Notes: generated from the letters alone by a model not told the origin. 64,000 bases of DNA from Lineus longissimus (GCF_910592395.1 NC_088314.1:8680001-8744000); one strand, 5' to 3'; counted from the first letter of the stretch, positions 38,867-50,592 are shown. Program-made: numbers and translations.

Positions 38867-38965
38867 TGTAAACCGGGAAATTTTCGCGTGCGAAAATAAA
38901 ACGCCGCGATAACTAAGAATTAAAGAACATGAACAATTACAGCCGCTAATATTTCCCGGTTTACA
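38867..38965. repeat. Short TIR/foldback repeat, 99 bp
   Basis: Ends TGTAAACCGGGAAAT at 38867 and the exact complement ATTTCCCGGTTTACA at 38951-38965. Inside is a TTTCGCGTGCGAAAA palindrome. The size and ends fit a miniature DNA element; target duplication is not evident. Confidence 0.65.
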
Positions 38966-41900
38966 GTATACGGTCAATGGTAAATTTAAAAAATATTGGC
39001 AATCGGCCGGAAGTTCAAAAAGCACTCTTGGCATAGCTTATTCAGGGACTATTCCTAAACATCACTTAGCGGAGCAGAAAAAGGTGATGAGATATTTGAA
39101 GTCAGTCACGTCAGTTCATCAACACACCGATTAGAAGAGCGATAAGGCCACTTACCATGTCGATCACCAAGACTGAAGAGTAATCCAATAAAAGAGCGAT
39201 ATTTCACCTCAAGAGAAGGCTATCACCGCCACTTAGAATGAACCACTAACGCTGCCGCGCGAGCATCCACGACCGTTTTGTTCAGCGGTTACGCCACATT
39301 CTGCCAGCGAGCGCTTTCGCCTTTCGCGAACGAGGAACCCAGGCGCGGAGGATATAAGTCGATATGTTGCTGTAACGGTCAAAATTACCGCGTCTCATCG
39401 AGTGTGAGAGACACTGACGCGCATACAGGCGACTTCAAATCAACTGTGAGAAATTATGATACGGGCAACGAACCTGTAGTTGAGTTCGCAAGCTGGCAAC
39501 TATTGACTTTTGGGGACGATATCAGGTCTGAAGAGCAATAAATAGCGGAGATGAAACAATCCAAAATATCATAGAAGCCAGATGCCTTCTTGTTATTTCG
39601 GATAGTCTAGATCCATACGATATATAGTTGCTGCGGGGGTGTTTCAAGTTTGGTTCATCGATTTCTTGACGATTTAATTGGCGTTCTTCGTCAATCCTGA
39701 AGTCGCCTCTGATTCTTTCTTTCGCCAACATAGTATTTTTAGCCAAACGTCCTCAACAAGCCCGCATTAGGAAACGCGTTTGACAGTCGTGGCTACCTAG
39801 AATACCGACCTAAGATGGTGAACACTTCCAAATATCCACGACAGCTTTTACTTAATATCCAATATAAACTGCTTGTTACTGAGAATGCCTCATGATCAAT
39901 AACCCGTACGAGATGGACAGCGCTGCCCAATTGTATACGACCATTAAGCGGATGCTTCGCTGGAGCCGACTAATAATTTTAGCATACCGTCCCCTGCCTA
40001 ATCATTTAATCGAATTTTGCTATTGCTAGGATTCAATCTTGGCGATGAAACGCTGAAGACTGGTACACTCTTAGTGTAAAGAGTTTTGATACCCCTTAAA
40101 GCATTTTTAGCTCAAAAACCCTCATTTCTAAGAGTGCCATCATGCCACGAGGTTAATATCTCTACAAATACATTTAATGTACTGCCACCGATAAGCAGTG
40201 GTGTAATCTAGTACACACCTGTTTACTAATAGAATTCCTGCGCACGATTATTAGCAGGTGAACAAATAATAGAACTAGCTCTTGCAGCTTTTATGTGTCT
40301 GATTCTTTCTTCGATCTCGAGAAGTGAGTGTTCTGCAAGACGCAATAAGCGCTGTTGTACACCTACATGTTTAGAGTTAACACCAATGATACTGGCAGAC
40401 TCCCTAAGATATATTCAGGGGAACATTGTCTCAAACATGAGAAAATTGTCAGCTTCTCTAATTCGGCCCACTCGGAGTTGACATTGTGTTCTCACAGTGT
40501 TCGAGCTCTTTTCAGAAGTAAAACTCATCGGGAATAAGCATCCCTAAAAAACAGTGCCAGGAATGGCGAATCTGCACATGGCATATTAAAACACCCCATG
40601 GTTTCTGATTACGGTTGTTTTATGATATTGAATTATTTCTTGCCTTCAAGAAGCGGGTGGAACTGAGCTTAGGTGTTGCCAGGGTAACCGTTTCTTTATA
40701 AAATTGCCTCTAAGCAGGGCACTCTCAGCTTTCAGATATTCGACAGACGACAAAGAAATGGTGAAATTTAAGTAGAATAACTGGATACAGAAATTTTATT
40801 TATGAAGATACCCCATGATTGTGGTTACAGCCATTTATACACAAAGAACATCACGCCATGCTGTCACAAAGAGAGTACCAACAATTATTAATTTTGCTCT
40901 TATGTGGTAAAGATAAAGATACTTGCGACGAATCCAATACATGAATACAAAATATATCTCTCTGAGCAACCTGTAGGCCTAACCATACTTCAAAGTTGAT
41001 AACAAGTCGGAGTCAATCAACAACGCAGAATAACAATGGGCGAACGCCAGACAAACAGCATCACGCCAAGCTGTCAACAGAGACAGCTACAATGACATTT
41101 ACATCTCGCCGGGAGCAAGACGAGAGGTTATTGGTCATTATGAAATAAATTGGTATGAGAAAGGTTACGTGAGTTAATAGCGTGAAAATTATCTCATTGA
41201 GACTGAGCCTGATATTAACAATTCTTGGCAATAACTTCCGTTAATTACTGGTCAGACGGAGTCTTAACCTTCTCAGGTCATGGTGTTAGATTTATATGCA
41301 GCGTGACTGAATAGTTATTTATATTTACCAACACAATTTCCAATTTTCTGTGGGGGTGAACCCTCCCTCGAATCCAAGATCACACCATCGGGCCTCTATA
41401 AGTTCAGCTGCCCCCCCCCGCTGGTGGTCGTGCCATCACGTGACCAGCTTCTATCAAATTCGATGAGAAGCACAATTGTTTTTCAGGAGATGACCTTGGG
41501 AGGCGGATCAACAACGCTCAATTACGTCATTGGTGACGTGCTGACCCCAAACTAATCTCATACAGCGCTGGATTAACTACATGTATAGGATTACCTTATA
41601 AAAATATCGTAAGAAGGAGAGTGATAGAAGCTAACAAGACCGAAATAATTTAAATATGACTTACCAAGACTATGAGACGGCAAGATCAAACGTATGGCAT
41701 GTCAACCCATTAGCCACGTTTCTATTTTCAGAGTGAATTGATGCTGTAGTCAGAAACCGTTGTTGGAAACTAAGAAAAATCCGTAATCCTGGTTCCGCTT
41801 TTCCAGTCAAGGTTGCCAGAGATTATGTGCGAGAGGTTGCTAACCTGCCGAGCGCGTAAAATAACTTATTCCAAGCCTGAAGGTACCTAGAAGCCAGTTG

Positions 41901-41992
41901 GGTTACATAAAATAGTAATGTAATGGAGAAGAACTCACACGGGCCTAGGTATAAGAACAAGTAGACAGACAATACGTGTATAACAATAGGAA
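38966..41992. other. Unassigned stretch, no gene seen
   Basis: Frames of up to 87 codons (39278-39541), no domain. A nine-C run lies near 41411. No RNA gene or array recognised. Confidence 0.4.
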
Positions 41993-42112
41993 GTTTTCGC
42001 AAATCTCCCGAAACGCCAACGCGAACGTCTATCCCATTGTTCGAGCCACTGATGAGGATGTTGAACAATAGGACAGGCGTTCGCGTTTGGCGTTTCGGGG
42101 ATCTGCGAAAAC
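41993..42112. repeat. 120 bp imperfect hairpin
   Basis: Arms of about 52 bp: GTTTTCGCAAATCTCCCGAA onward pairs with the complement starting GTTTTCGCAGATCCCCGAAA, continuing through ACGCGAACG and CCCATTGTTC-like blocks. The loop is about 12 bp around ACTGATGAGG. It is probably a small foldback element; the arms are longer than in a typical microRNA precursor. Confidence 0.75.
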
Positions 42113-43018
42113 TCACCAATATGTAAGGAGGACCGCGTCTTCTTGAGAAAAATAGAAAAGGTAATTAAATGTTCTTTTCACATGGTATGCTCTGCACTAA
42201 AAGGCCTAGTGGGCTCACGTATAGAGTACCTTAACTTATACATCTTCTGCAATTTTATAAACGCATGATCGACACGACAAACTTTTGTCGCATGCAATGT
42301 TTATTGCAGGTCTGTCATGTTTCTGGGTCTTTGTCATTGCAGGTACCTGCGACGAAAAAAATGGTAAACATCAAACCCAGCCGTAACCGGTTTTGTCGTT
42401 GGTCATCGCAGCAATAAAAATATTCAAAGAAAACAGGGTGATACTTTGAGAAAACGTAAAGTATGTTGGCATTGTCCTATTTTGACGATGAAAGCACTTT
42501 TGGTTATGCACAGTCAAGTAGAAAAAAAATCAACCTTTCCGCAAACTTATTAGTAATTTGGCATTTCGTACTAGCCCTGGAGCTGACCTGTTTACCTAAT
42601 AACCCACCAAGTGACCAAAGAGGCTAATTCCGTGAGAAATGCGGCAAATCTGCTGCATACTGAGAGATTTTTTACGATAGGCAAATGACATGACGAGAGC
42701 TAAGCCGTCGTTGTTGGCTAATTTGCGCTGTCTCCTTCGCGACCTGGCCCTCGAGATGCTCTAACTAAGTTTGTGACTAGGAATGGCCGCCGGAATATTG
42801 TTAGCTGCCCTGAGAATTTGCATTGGACATGTAATTGAAAGTTGCAATGGACATGTTTTGGAAATTTGTTACGCATTGTAGGAGATGGTGCCGCATAGAA
42901 GGGACCGTGTCACCCATTTTTCTCATATACATGTACACGAACGTTGTATATGTATCGGGTTGCCCAATGAAAGTGCACCCAACTTTGAGGCGTTATAACA
43001 TACGAGGTGTCGTATTGC
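42113..43018. other. Unassigned stretch, no gene seen
   Basis: Holds loosely symmetric words around 42282-42400 (TTTTGTCGCATGC and CCTGCGACGAAAA), which may be an eroded foldback. No exon recognised. Confidence 0.35.
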
Positions 43019-43389
43019 AATAGCATGCCGCGAAGTTACTATTTACAGCTCACAAGGTCATTTGCATAAGATATTGATGACGTTTTAGTCACGTGACAGG
43101 CGGACATCGACACTTATTTCTACGCATTTGAGCTTATTCCAAAGTAAATTATCTTTGACCCTGCATTGTTTTTAGCATGAATGATACCATAGAGTCAGAA
43201 AGAGAAATATTCAGAACAATTATGTAGTATTTCCAACACTCGGACATGTGCCAGATTGAATCTAACTGCCCAAGTTAGAAAGCCTGAATCCATTACGAAA
43301 CCGCATTTTGTCCGACATTGCCTGTAATTCAGCGATGGGGAAAATAGAGAGCAGCAGCTGCAGTGACGTCATCTTCGCGGAATGCTATT
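43019..43389 (-). mobile_element. TIR element of the AATAGCAT family, copy 2 (inverted)
   Basis: A 371 bp inverted copy of 33390-33748 with the same 17 bp ends. It differs by scattered substitutions and a small insertion (AAAATAGAGAGCAGCAG region near 43342). High identity between the copies suggests comparatively recent activity or ongoing exchange. Confidence 0.85.
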
Positions 43390-44063
43390 CTGCAGGACCC
43401 TGAACATCGATCTATTTTACATTGGTGATACAATAATGGAGTATATATTCGTTGTTGCATCTACACGACCTACCACATGAAAAACAAAACGGCATATCAA
43501 AAAATCAAATGCCATGCAAGAAAAACTTCAATGCCACTCAATTCAAATGATACTGTATGTCCCCTACACTGAAAAAGTGGGCCTGTGTTCAAGCCTTTTT
43601 AAAACATTGCGCAACATTCTGTTGTACAAATAAATGTATGATACAGTTTAGCAATGATTTTTTCTCAGATTTACTGGATACCGGTACTACAAATAAATGT
43701 GTAAGGACAATATGCAAAAATCGTTAACGTGTACTAATATGACATGGATGACTTAGATATCTTGTAGAGGAGATAATCGTGATAAAGGCAGCTGAAATTG
43801 GAGACTTAGCCTCTCGCCATCACTAAGTCCCCCATCTACCTATGTAGATCTTTTCAATCATCGGCAGTGTTGACGGTGCCTTATCCCGTCTGGGTGTTAG
43901 ACTTACAAGCGATGTTGCGAGTATACGTAAATCATCCTAAGATAAACGATTCTCCAATTAGATGAGCATTCGCTTGAGGATCAGCCTGAAATATGAATCG
44001 GATCTTGGCTGACGTTGTGAGCTCATGATGTCAACCCTTGTTTCTCGCCTGTTCGATTGAATC
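43390..44063. other. Unassigned stretch, no gene seen
   Basis: Short frames only; no repeat recognised apart from the array that follows. Confidence 0.35.
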
Positions 44064-44206
44064 CTACACCAACCAGTTTGAGGTTCATCGAAACGGGAAA
44101 CAATAGGCTACACTAACCAGTGTGAGGTACATCGAAACGGGAAACAATAGGTTACACTAACAAGTGTGAGGTACATCGAAACCGGAAACAATAGGCTACA
44201 CCAACT
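44064..44206 (+). repeat. 44 bp tandem repeat, 3.2 copies
   Basis: Units start CTACACCAACCAGTTTGAGG (44064), CTACACTAACCAGTGTGAGG (44108), TTACACTAACAAGTGTGAGG (44152), and a partial fourth at 44196. Each unit ends in a CGAAACGGGAAACAATAGG-type block. Confidence 0.9.
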
Positions 44207-45402
44207 CTTCTTTCCGCAACATGTCCATGCTCGGAGTAGTGACTCGGTTGCTTCTCCTTAGTAGAACAGCGGAACGACTTCCGTTTCCGACGAAAAATGC
44301 GCAGTTGGAAATCACTGCTCCTCTTTCCACAGAGATGGCCCAGCCGCTCCTTTGTCGATGATGGAGCTGGCCAAATATAATCAACAAGGTACAATGACTT
44401 CGACGGCACAATGGTAAACCACGGCATTCACCACATCACGCATCTTAGGCAAGACATCTCCTCCTCCCCAAGCAACAGAAATCAATTCAAAGCACTATAT
44501 CTTAATTGCAAGCGATATAACATTCGGAATCTATCAAGTTCTGTCGGAATATGGTGGAAATACAAATTGATTAAAACAACGACTAGTGATGTCGTAACAG
44601 ACAATAGCTGTTGAGAAGTGGTTTGAAGTGTCTCGAATTGCTGGGACGCATCAAACATAAGACACTGCAACCACTCATGTTTTAATTACACTATACAATC
44701 AATTGACAGATAGTGTTTGTTGCATGTGTTGTCGTTGTTCGCTGCAGGGCCGCCGTGGAATATAAGGATGAATTGGGAGAACAAATTTTGACCAGCAAAT
44801 ATACAGTCATGTAGTCCTACCTTTGCACATAATTTTAACTAACGAACAGCGCAAAAGTTATGGCGATTTCAGATTTCGATGAAATGCGAATCATGGCAAA
44901 GGCTCTTCAAAACTAACCCGAGTTGTTCAAAACAACTTTATATCAGTAACTTGGTGTTGATAACTGGCGTCATCGCCAATCAGTTAAGTTCATTAGATTT
45001 AAAAGCGCCAAGGTAAACTATAGGTTAGTGTATGCTGTGTTATGAAGAACCGGACTCTGGAGTAGCTACGTAGTACATGTACGTCCCATCCACTTCACTC
45101 GAGGGAAATGGTCAAAACTATATCTACAGACTGTTGGTCAAGTCCGAGGTACAGATTGACCTTCAAACAAGCCTTCTACACATCAGTTTTTTCCGTTTTT
45201 ACTTATTTAGCGTAGCTGTTCTCTTGATGATGCCAAACTGAATCAACCCGACACTTCTCGTCCAGCCAATATGGAAAATTGGCTGACAATTCGATTGACA
45301 AGTTTTACGAGTGGATTTGGGAGATTTTCTAGTAGGCGAGAGTCATTAGGAGACATAACAACCGACAAAACAGTAGAAATACGCCACATATACATGTACA
45401 TA
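44207..45402. other. Unassigned stretch, no gene seen
   Basis: Overlapping minus-strand frames of 71 and 91 codons at 44152-44427 start in or next to the tandem array and show no domain. Nothing else is recognised. Confidence 0.35.
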
Positions 45403-46320
45403 TCATCTTTCTGGTCACCTAAATCCCACACCCAAATTGTCCCTTCAAATCACGTGCACGGAGCTATATAACTACGATTGCCTTGTGCATGCACACTTCC
45501 GACTCCAAAAGAATCGACTCGAATCTTAATTCAAATTCGCCATTGCTGACATCATTGGCGCCAAAGACTATTTCTTTTGACCCTGTTGACCTCGCTTCTA
45601 AAAACATTTTTGAGAAAGCCATTCAAACATTGAAATCAACTACGAACATTTTCTATTATATCACCGAGCTATATAAATACGATATATCAAGAAAAATCTG
45701 TCGCACTATTGAATTATACGATTAGTTGGAACTATTTGCACCAAATTACCCTTCCGCCAGCGTATCCTCGTCACAATCATGGCGCTTTTTCAACATGGCG
45801 ACGACCTGAACAACAAAAATCCCGTACTATCATTAAAGCCTTGATGGCCTCGGCGGTTAAACGGTTGCACTTTGGATTGGATGGTCACGGGTTCGAACCC
45901 CGGCGAAACTATTTTTTCGTGTTTTTTTAAACATTTCTTGTTATTAATCATTTATGTACGTTTATCGGGCGCGGATCGAAGCGGGTGCACCAGACGCACG
46001 GCTCCCAATTGATGTAAACTTTTTTAAAGTGACCACTTATAAAATTTTGGAACACACCTGTCCAGGAATTTTGATAAGAAATGCAGAGCACGCTCCCTCT
46101 TCTTCCAGTTCCTAGATTCGCCGGCACTCTTATACCATTATGAATATTATCACGAAGAAAACCCCTTCACCCGAACTTTTGAAGCTGAAGTACACACTGA
46201 TTTCAGGTGTTCGAGAACTCCAGAGAATGGTTTGACAAGTCGGCGCTTAATTCATTATTAGTGATGAGCATTTAGTTTGTAACTACATTGATGAGCAGGC
46301 GGACAGATTCAAATTACATA
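45403..46320 (+). repeat. 918 bp tandem duplication, unit 1
   Basis: Begins TCATCTTTCTGGTCACCTAA and continues to the start of unit 2 at 46321. The units are nearly identical over their whole length. It includes a TATATAA word (about 45463), an apparently open region broken in this unit by loss of one TA (near 45683), and the tRNA-like module at 45843-45908 followed by T-runs. Confidence 0.92.
45843..45908 (+). repeat. tRNA-Ser-like module (SINE-like), copy 1
   Basis: GATGGCCTCGGCGGTTAAAC resembles the D-arm/A-box of tRNA-Ser, and GGTTCGAACCC is a canonical B-box. T-runs follow at about 45911-45927, as for a Pol III terminator. The anticodon arm does not fold as a normal tRNA, so this is a tRNA-derived repeat head rather than a working tRNA gene. 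Confidence 0.6.
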
Positions 46321-47238
46321 TCATCTTTCTGGTCACCTAAATCCCACACCCAAATTGTCCCTTCAAATCACGTGCACGGAGCTATATAACTACGATTGCC
46401 TTGTCCATGCACACTTCCGACTCCAAAAGAATCGACTCGAATCTTTATTCAAATTCGCCATTGCTGACATCATTGGCGCCAAAGACTATTTCTTTTGACC
46501 CTGTTGACCTCGCTTCTAAAAACATTTTTGAGAAAGCCATTCAAACATTGAAATCAACTACGAACATTTTCTATTATATCACCGAGCTATATAAATACGA
46601 TATATATCAAGAAAAATCTGTCGCACTATTGAATTATACGATTAGTTGGAACTATTTGCACCCAATTACCCTTCCGCCAGCGTATCCTCGTCACAATCAT
46701 GGCGCTTTTTCAACATGGCGACGACCTGAACAACAAAAATCCCGTGCTATCATTAAAGCCTTGATGGCCCCGGCGGTTAAACGGTTGCACTCTGGATTGG
46801 ATGGTCACGGGTTCGGACCCCGGCGAAACTATTTTTTCGTGTTTTTTTAAACATTTCTTGTTATTAATTATTTATGTACGTTTATCGGGCGCGGATCCAA
46901 GCGGGTGCACCAGACGCACGGCTCCCAATTGATGAAAACGTTTTTAAATTGACCACTTATAAAATTTTGGAACACACCTGTCCAGGAATTTTGATAAGAA
47001 ATGCAGAGCACGCTTCCTCTTTTTCCAGTTCCTAGATTCGCCGGCACTCTTATACCATTATGAATATTATCACGAAGAAAACCCCTTCACCCGAACTTTT
47101 GAAGCTGAAGTACACACTGATTCCAGGTGTTCGAGAACTCCAGAGAATGGCTTGACAAGTCGGCGCTAAATTCATTATTAGTGATGAGCATTTAGTTTGT
47201 AACTACAGTGGTGAGCAGGCGGACAGATTCATATTACA
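46321..47238 (+). repeat. 918 bp tandem duplication, unit 2
   Basis: Second unit with the same order of features. A frame of 149 codons is open here (46401-46850), but it runs through the tRNA-like module and is frameshifted in unit 1, so I do not regard it as a gene. Similarity ends at about 47238 near ATTACATA, the same word found at the junction of the two units. Confidence 0.92.
46763..46828 (+). repeat. tRNA-Ser-like module (SINE-like), copy 2
   Basis: Same module as at 45843. The B-box is changed to GGTTCGGACCC, which would be expected to weaken Pol III factor binding. T-runs follow at about 46831-46847. Confidence 0.6.
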
Positions 47239-49788
47239 TATGTACATTGTGACACCTCTGTTGGCGTGGTTCACTCGCGGCCATTTTGAAAGTAGAATAC
47301 AATGCACATGGTTTCAGGGATATAAATCTATGCATAGCCGAAAGAAAGTCATGTAAACTTTCCAAGCAACAGATGAATGATAATGGAATACCCGGATGAT
47401 CACAAATGCCGATAATCCTCCATCAAATAGGGCATTCTTGGTAAGTTGCCGAACTTTCCTCGCGGCGGAGCGTGATCAGATTAGACTTAGGGGATTAGGG
47501 GTCATATAATTTGTCCGCCTCTTCCTCGAGATATGATCATCTGAATTAGAGATTGGCGTGAGCTGAGGAGTTTTCGGCTGGTTTGGAATTAGTTGCGTGT
47601 CTTGGAGAGACGGCGACGACAATGCATCGGTGTGGGAAGATAATTTTGTATATCTTGGAAGTTGGCTTGTTGTCGGAGCGGTCAAGTGCTGGACTATTTG
47701 GAAAGGAATGAACGCAAACCCGTCCCCGCGCACAATACCGCCCAGCGCTCGAGCTCTCGTGTTGAGAGCAGTTAAGTCCTCCCCTGTCAAGTATGTCGAG
47801 CTCGACGCATCGCGGTGGACAGGTCCTCGCTAACAACTCCATTATCAATTTGTAGATTTACTCGAATGTGAAACTCAAGACTGGTTCTCATAAGTCTGAT
47901 CCCGTGCATCTCATACGGGAGACCCTGGTAGCCTATTTATAGAATTAACCATCAGAATGAAATAAGAGGCTTCGGGTAATTATATTCATTTGCCAGGAGC
48001 AATATCATCTGATGATATGGGAGACTTTCATGGCTTTGTAATAAAGCCTCCCCATTCGTTTACACTACAGAACGAAAGGTTGCCAATGCAATTTACTTTC
48101 GGCAGGATCGTATAGCCAGAGGGGGAGAGACAACCAAAATTGTAATAACCTTTACCGTTTACATGTAAGCATGAACATGTTTTTAACATCGGACTATGCA
48201 CAGTGGGGCAATAGAAATATCGGAGTAGGAAAAATTACTTAAAAGCAGTTTCATAGTGCTCTTTTGGTCATTGCTGACGGTAAGGCCATGCTTAACAAGC
48301 CGATCATTTGTTTCTAATTGATCTAAGAGAGTTATGTTTGTTCTAGGCAAACCAACAATGATGCATGGACAAAATAAACAAGATCTGAGTCCTACCCCAA
48401 CCATCAATATAATAATGATGGTAGGACATCTCCATCAGCCATGAAGTTGCTCAAGAGCAATAATATTACCTTTGGATGACCAATAACTGGGAGAAATTTG
48501 CCCCGAGAAATATTTTGTTTGCACGTACCCTCCACAGACGGTCAAATAGAGCTGAGTGTTTCCTCAGACAGCATGACAGACCAGAACCTCTAAATAAATT
48601 TATTGGAAGACCCCAGACGGAGGAACTTTGACATACAAAATTAGCACATTTGAGGGACTAACGAGTGGTCCAAAAACAAACAAAATACTCAGATGGCCGG
48701 CGACTTGCAGTATGTCAATCGTACTCGTTCAGATGCTAACAATTCGGAGAGAAAAAAATGAATCGGCTCCTAATGCCTTCGATCATGGATGACACCGAGA
48801 TAGTCAACATAACTGAAAGTCGTGGATTCTCAAAATACCAAAATGTCTCAAGTAGGATAACTTACAAGACAAACTTGCAGTATCTTATGTAAATGTACTT
48901 GCATTACTTACAGAATAAAGTAGATGTACTTTATTTTGTGAGTTACCGCGGGGTGAAACGTCTACCGCAACATCATTTATTCCCACAAAAAACTCCACTC
49001 TGCAAAAATTACGCCAGATATCAGTGTCGTAAGCAAACAACTCCTACAAACTAATGAGCCTTCCTTTGCAAATAACACTCCGCCGCCAATATTTATCAAC
49101 CAAAGGATGATGGGGTCATGTTTTGGACAAACTCATTGACAACATTCGTTCGCATTTTTCTTATTGCTTTTTTGGTCACTGCTGACCATATAAGGGCTTG
49201 CTTTACGAGATCAATAATTTCTTTTCAAATGCGAATGGGGAAATTGCAGTTCACATGAGAGTGTTTAACAACACATTGTCAGTTTCAGTCCAGCAATCGA
49301 CAATAGAAACATGATGAAAATTATCCATTCGTAAGCTGACGGAGTCCAAAACGACGCTGTTTTTAAATAGATTTGTTATCTGAAACCATGAATTTTCTTT
49401 TCAAATCACCGTGCAATTCAAGTTAAATTTTGTCGCAAAGTGAGCCTTAGAAACTTAAGTCTTATTTTGAAGACCAAAATAAGGAACAATGCACCGGTAT
49501 CGAAAAAGAATGTGGGGCCAAGTTAGTTGGTCAATAGTCTGTCACAGTGGGTTAAAGGGAGGATGGCATCACCCTGATGCAAGCTGCCAAGATGACAAAA
49601 ACAATTAAATTACGACAATGGCGTAATTAAGGCTTTGAAACAATGGGGCAATTAATATCGGAGCAGCTGTGAATGTTGGCGACACCTCAGGTTGTCACTA
49701 TGCGGCAAGCCTGCCAAATTACTCAGTCGTGACGCAATTAGAGCAGTAATTAAGCTGCTTTGAGTGGTATGTCTTTGAAATTTTTAAG
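47239..49788. other. Upstream flank of the H1 cluster, no gene seen
   Basis: A relatively GC-rich segment at about 47590-47830 has open frames on both strands (78-104 codons) but no domain. Near the H1 gene several AATTA-containing words cluster (49606-49752). Two diverged blocks containing TTTTGGTCAYTGCTGAC (about 48260 and 49170) suggest an old duplication. Confidence 0.4.
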
Positions 49789-49824
49789 TACAAAAAGGGC
49801 CGAGAGGCAAACTTAAGTCATTCG
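49789..49824 (+). promoter_or_regulatory. H1 gene 1 core promoter
   Basis: TACAAAAAG at 49789 occupies the TATA position. TCATTCG at 49818-49824 matches the known histone cap-site consensus (Py-CATTC-Pu), with the cap A at 49820, 31 bp from the TATA start. The other two H1 genes have the same spacing. AATTA-type words lie just upstream (AGTAATTAAGC near 49745). This predicts a 59 nt 5' leader. Confidence 0.75.
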
Positions 49825-49878
49825 TTGATCCCGGCTCCTACAGAAAAGATCGATTCGATTATCAATCCTGACGTCACC

Positions 49879-50520
49879 ATGGCTGATACAACTACCACTG
49901 CTCCTGTTGCTACTGCTCTTGCTGCCAAGGCAAAGGCCAAGACGACCATCGACCACCCTCCGGCTAAAGTCATGGTGAAGGCTGCTGTCGCCGCCCTGAA
50001 GGAACGCACCGGTTCCTCGCGTCCTGCCATCATGAAGTACATCGCCGCCAACTACAATTACGACAATGCCAAGGCTGTAGCTGCAGCTCTGAAGAAAGGA
50101 GTCGATGCCGGGACATTCATCCAGGTTAAAGCAAGTTTCAAACTTTCTGCCGAAGCCAAGCTAGCCGACAAGCCGAAGAAACCTGCCACTAAGCCTAAGA
50201 AAGAGAAAACGAAAAAGACGACTGAGAAAAAGACACCCAAAAAGAAGACTGTAAAGCCTACCGACGAGACAAAGATCACAAAAGCGAAGAAGACGCCGAA
50301 GCCGAAGAAGTCTGAGGAGAAAAAGAGCGTGAAGGCGGTGACGAAAGCCAAGACTGACAAGCCCAAAGTCAAGAAAACCATCAAGCCAAAGACTGACAAG
50401 CCCAAAGTCAAGAAAGCCATCAAGCCAAAGACTGACAAGCCAAAACCCAAGAAAATGACCACCGACAAAGCGAAGAAAGCCACCACGCCAAAGGCACAGA
50501 AGAAGACCACCAAAGCCTAA
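49879..50520 (+). CDS. Linker histone H1, gene 1
   Basis: Linker histone of 213 residues; binds nucleosome entry/exit DNA and compacts chromatin. Residues 1-25 are an Ala/Thr-rich N-tail. The winged-helix globular domain spans about residues 26-92 (HPPAKVMVKAAV, KERTGSSRPAIMKYIAANY, then TFIQVKASFKLS). The rest is a Lys/Pro/Thr/Ala tail with a repeated KTDKPKVKK unit and TPKK-type sites of the kind cyclin-dependent kinases modify. The start is the ATG in CACCATGG at 49879, matching the MAD start of gene 2; an in-frame TTG at 49825 lies in the leader and is not used. Oddity: the GTGASG wing loop usual in H1 is absent. It has no intron and ends in a histone stem-loop, so it is probably replication-dependent. 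The family call is secure; subtype (somatic or germline) is unknown. Confidence 0.96.
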   Translation: MADTTTTAPVATALAAKAKAKTTIDHPPAKVMVKAAVAALKERTGSSRPAIMKYIAANYNYDNAKAVAAALKKGVDAGTFIQVKASFKLSAEAKLADKPKKPATKPKKEKTKKTTEKKTPKKKTVKPTDETKITKAKKTPKPKKSEEKKSVKAVTKAKTDKPKVKKTIKPKTDKPKVKKAIKPKTDKPKPKKMTTDKAKKATTPKAQKKTTKA

Positions 50521-50554
50521 ACGACCCCAGTCCTCGGCAATCTTTGCTACCCAC

Positions 50555-50592
50555 GGCCCTTCTAAGGGCCAACCAAGTATTTAAAAAGAGAT
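50555..50592 (+). terminator. Histone 3' stem-loop and downstream element, H1 gene 1
   Basis: GGCCCTTCTAAGGGCC (50555-50570) forms the 6 bp stem and 4 nt loop of replication-dependent histone mRNAs, 34 nt after the stop. A purine-rich AAAAAGAGATC (about 50582-50592) fits the histone downstream element that pairs with U7 snRNA. This implies a non-polyadenylated mRNA. Confidence 0.95.

Noticed and set aside
41993-42112. microRNA precursor
   Set aside because: Arms are too long and there is no evidence of a 22 nt conserved core; the foldback element reading is simpler.
45843-45908. A functional tRNA-Ser gene
   Set aside because: A- and B-box words are present but the anticodon arm and acceptor stem do not fold properly, and the copy sits inside a duplicated repeat.
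46401-46850. 149-codon frame in the second tandem unit
   Set aside because: It runs through the tRNA-like module and is frameshifted by 2 bp in the nearly identical first unit.
49825-49878. N-terminal extension of H1 gene 1 beginning at 49825
   Set aside because: The codon is TTG and lies in the predicted 5' leader right after the cap motif; the ATG at 49879 has good context and matches gene 2.
50058-50513. Long antisense frames opposite the H1 genes (also 51536-52039 and 53458-53748)
   Set aside because: They are the complement of lysine-rich codons, giving Phe/Leu/Val-rich pseudo-proteins; no independent evidence.
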